NCBI RefSeq assembly: GCF_001654835.1
Contig: NZ_LXEP01000022.1
Location: 16,005 to 80,004 of the forward strand
DNA length: 64,000 nucleotides
Direction: 5' to 3'
Origin: Buttiauxella gaviniae ATCC 51604
GTDB taxonomy: Bacteria; Pseudomonadota; Gammaproteobacteria; Enterobacterales; Enterobacteriaceae
The position numbers and the translations under genes are program-made. The notes beneath the pieces are model-generated. The model made no database searches. It saw only the letters and a program-made list of their open reading frames with translations, and had not been told where the DNA came from. Positions 63,307 through 64,000 of the stretch are shown here, in pieces. How positions within the stretch are numbered: position 1 is the stretch's first letter; every line of letters begins with the position of its first letter.

Positions 63307-63840
63307 GTGAGAACTTTGATTCTGTTTTCGACCCGTGATGGTCAAACTCGCGAGATTGCTTCTTATATAGCATCTGAGTTGAAAGAGTTGGGCATTGAGA
63401 GCGATGTGGTGAACCTGCATCGCAGTGGTGATATCGCCTGGGGCAATTACGAACGTGTCGTTATTGGTGCGTCTATTCGGTACGGGCATTTCCATTCATC
63501 AGTTGCGGCGTTTGTGAAGAAGCATCAGCAAGCGCTGAACAACATCCCAAGCGCTTTCTTTTCCGTAAACCTGGTTGCGCGCAAACCGGAGAAGCGTTCA
63601 CCGCAAACCAACTCTTATACGCGCAAGTTCTTGCTAACCTCTCCGTGGCAGCCAAAACACTGTGCAGTGTTTGCGGGTGCGCTGCGTTACCCGCGTTATA
63701 GCTGGTACGATCGCGTTATGATTCGTTTTATTATGAAGATGACCGGCGGCGAAACAGATATTAGTAAAGAAGTTGTTTATACAGATTGGCCCCAGGTGGC
63801 GCGTTTTGCCCGCGAGATTGCTCGCTTAAACATCAAATAG
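63307..63840 (+). CDS. hemG: Menaquinone-dependent protoporphyrinogen IX dehydrogenase HemG
   Basis: Long-chain flavodoxin-like FMN protein that oxidises protoporphyrinogen IX, passing electrons to quinones. The 177 residues start at GTG 63307 ([13 protein letters not shown] next) after CCGGAG. The flavodoxin phosphate loop is [15 protein letters not shown] at 7-21; [13 protein letters not shown] lies near 54, and the insertion loop typical of HemG covers roughly 95-125 ([20 protein letters not shown]). In E. coli hemG also directly precedes an rRNA operon. Confidence 0.96.
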   Translation: MRTLILFSTRDGQTREIASYIASELKELGIESDVVNLHRSGDIAWGNYERVVIGASIRYGHFHSSVAAFVKKHQQALNNIPSAFFSVNLVARKPEKRSPQTNSYTRKFLLTSPWQPKHCAVFAGALRYPRYSWYDRVMIRFIMKMTGGETDISKEVVYTDWPQVARFAREIARLNIK

Positions 63841-63901
63841 TGTCCAAAATACCCATTTTGATGAAAAAAGATGCGCTCAGTCATTTATTTGCAATAAACA
63901 C

Positions 63902-63929
63902 TTGTCAGCTTCCAGAAAATCCCTATACT
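63902..63929 (+). promoter_or_regulatory. P1 promoter of a ribosomal RNA operon (operon itself beyond window)
   Basis: TTGTCA (63902-63907) and TATACT (63924-63929) with the 16-bp spacer and GC-rich discriminator GCGCCTCC typical of rrn P1. The predicted start is A63938, and the leader ACTGACACGGCACAACGGC matches the conserved rrn leader. AT-rich DNA upstream (63840-63900) would carry the UP element and Fis sites, which I did not resolve. P2 and the 16S gene should follow past the window edge. Confidence 0.85.
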
Positions 63930-64000
63930 GCGCCTCCACTGACACGGCACAACGGCTTACAAACCGGCTTGTCAGCCAGACGAAAAGTGAAAATAAACAC

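Overview
This is a 64 kb piece of core chromosome from a gamma-proteobacterium of the Enterobacteriaceae/Enterobacterales. Nearly every gene is a close relative of an Escherichia coli K-12 gene, in the order of the E. coli 85-87 min region: gppA-rhlB-trxA-rho-wec-tRNAs-glmZ-hemYXDC-cyaA-dapF-xerC-uvrD-corA-pldA-recQ-metRE-udp-ubiEJB-tatABCD-rfaH-ubiD-fre-fadAB-pepQ-trkH-hemG-rrn. Base composition near 50% G+C, ERIC elements and an extra hemB beside tatD point to a non-Escherichia enterobacterium. I cannot name the genus from sequence alone. Comparisons with E. coli are from memory of those proteins, not from a search.

Layout. 1-3.9 kb: RNA turnover and termination genes (gppA fragment, rhlB, trxA, rho). 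4.1-15.1 kb: the enterobacterial common antigen (ECA) cluster wecA to wecG, one direction, mostly overlapping genes, lacking the rffG-rffH pair found between wecC and wecD in E. coli. 15.2-16.5 kb: a four-tRNA operon (Arg-His-Leu-Pro), two 149-bp tandem repeats carrying copies of the tRNA-Pro 3' end, then the sRNA gene glmZ with a sigma-54 promoter. 16.6-23.9 kb: hemCDXY facing away from cyaA, plus cyaY. 24-29.6 kb: lptM, then dapF-yigA-xerC-yigB with overlapping starts and stops, and LexA-controlled uvrD. 29.7-40.6 kb: corA with a leader peptide (corL), rarD, yigI, pldA, recQ, rhtC, rhtB, pldB, yigL, yigM and metR. 40.7-46.4 kb: metE, dlhH, udp, rmuC. 46.6-53.2 kb: ubiquinone genes ubiEJB, the twin-arginine translocase tatABCD and a zinc-less type hemB. 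53.3-64 kb: rfaH, ubiD, fre, fadBA with a perfect FadR operator, pepQ, yigZ, trkH, hemG and the P1 promoter of a ribosomal RNA operon that runs off the window.

How the genes work together. The wec genes build, flip and polymerise the ECA trisaccharide. hemC, hemD, hemB and hemG are haem pathway steps. ubiE, ubiJ, ubiB and ubiD serve ubiquinone synthesis. tatABC exports folded proteins. Control sites seen directly include LexA (uvrD), FadR (fadBA), MetJ/MetR (metE-metR), paired CRP sites 52 bp apart (udp), CRP (cyaA), sigma-54 with GlrR-like sites (glmZ), the corA leader and an rrn P1.

I found no phage, transposon, CRISPR array, defence island or unknown multi-gene system. The parts most worth a second look are small: the tRNA-Pro-linked repeats, the missing rffGH, the glmZ control region, corL, the altered rho leader, two 50-bp mini-ERICs, a terminator inside the wec operon and the Asp-type HemB.
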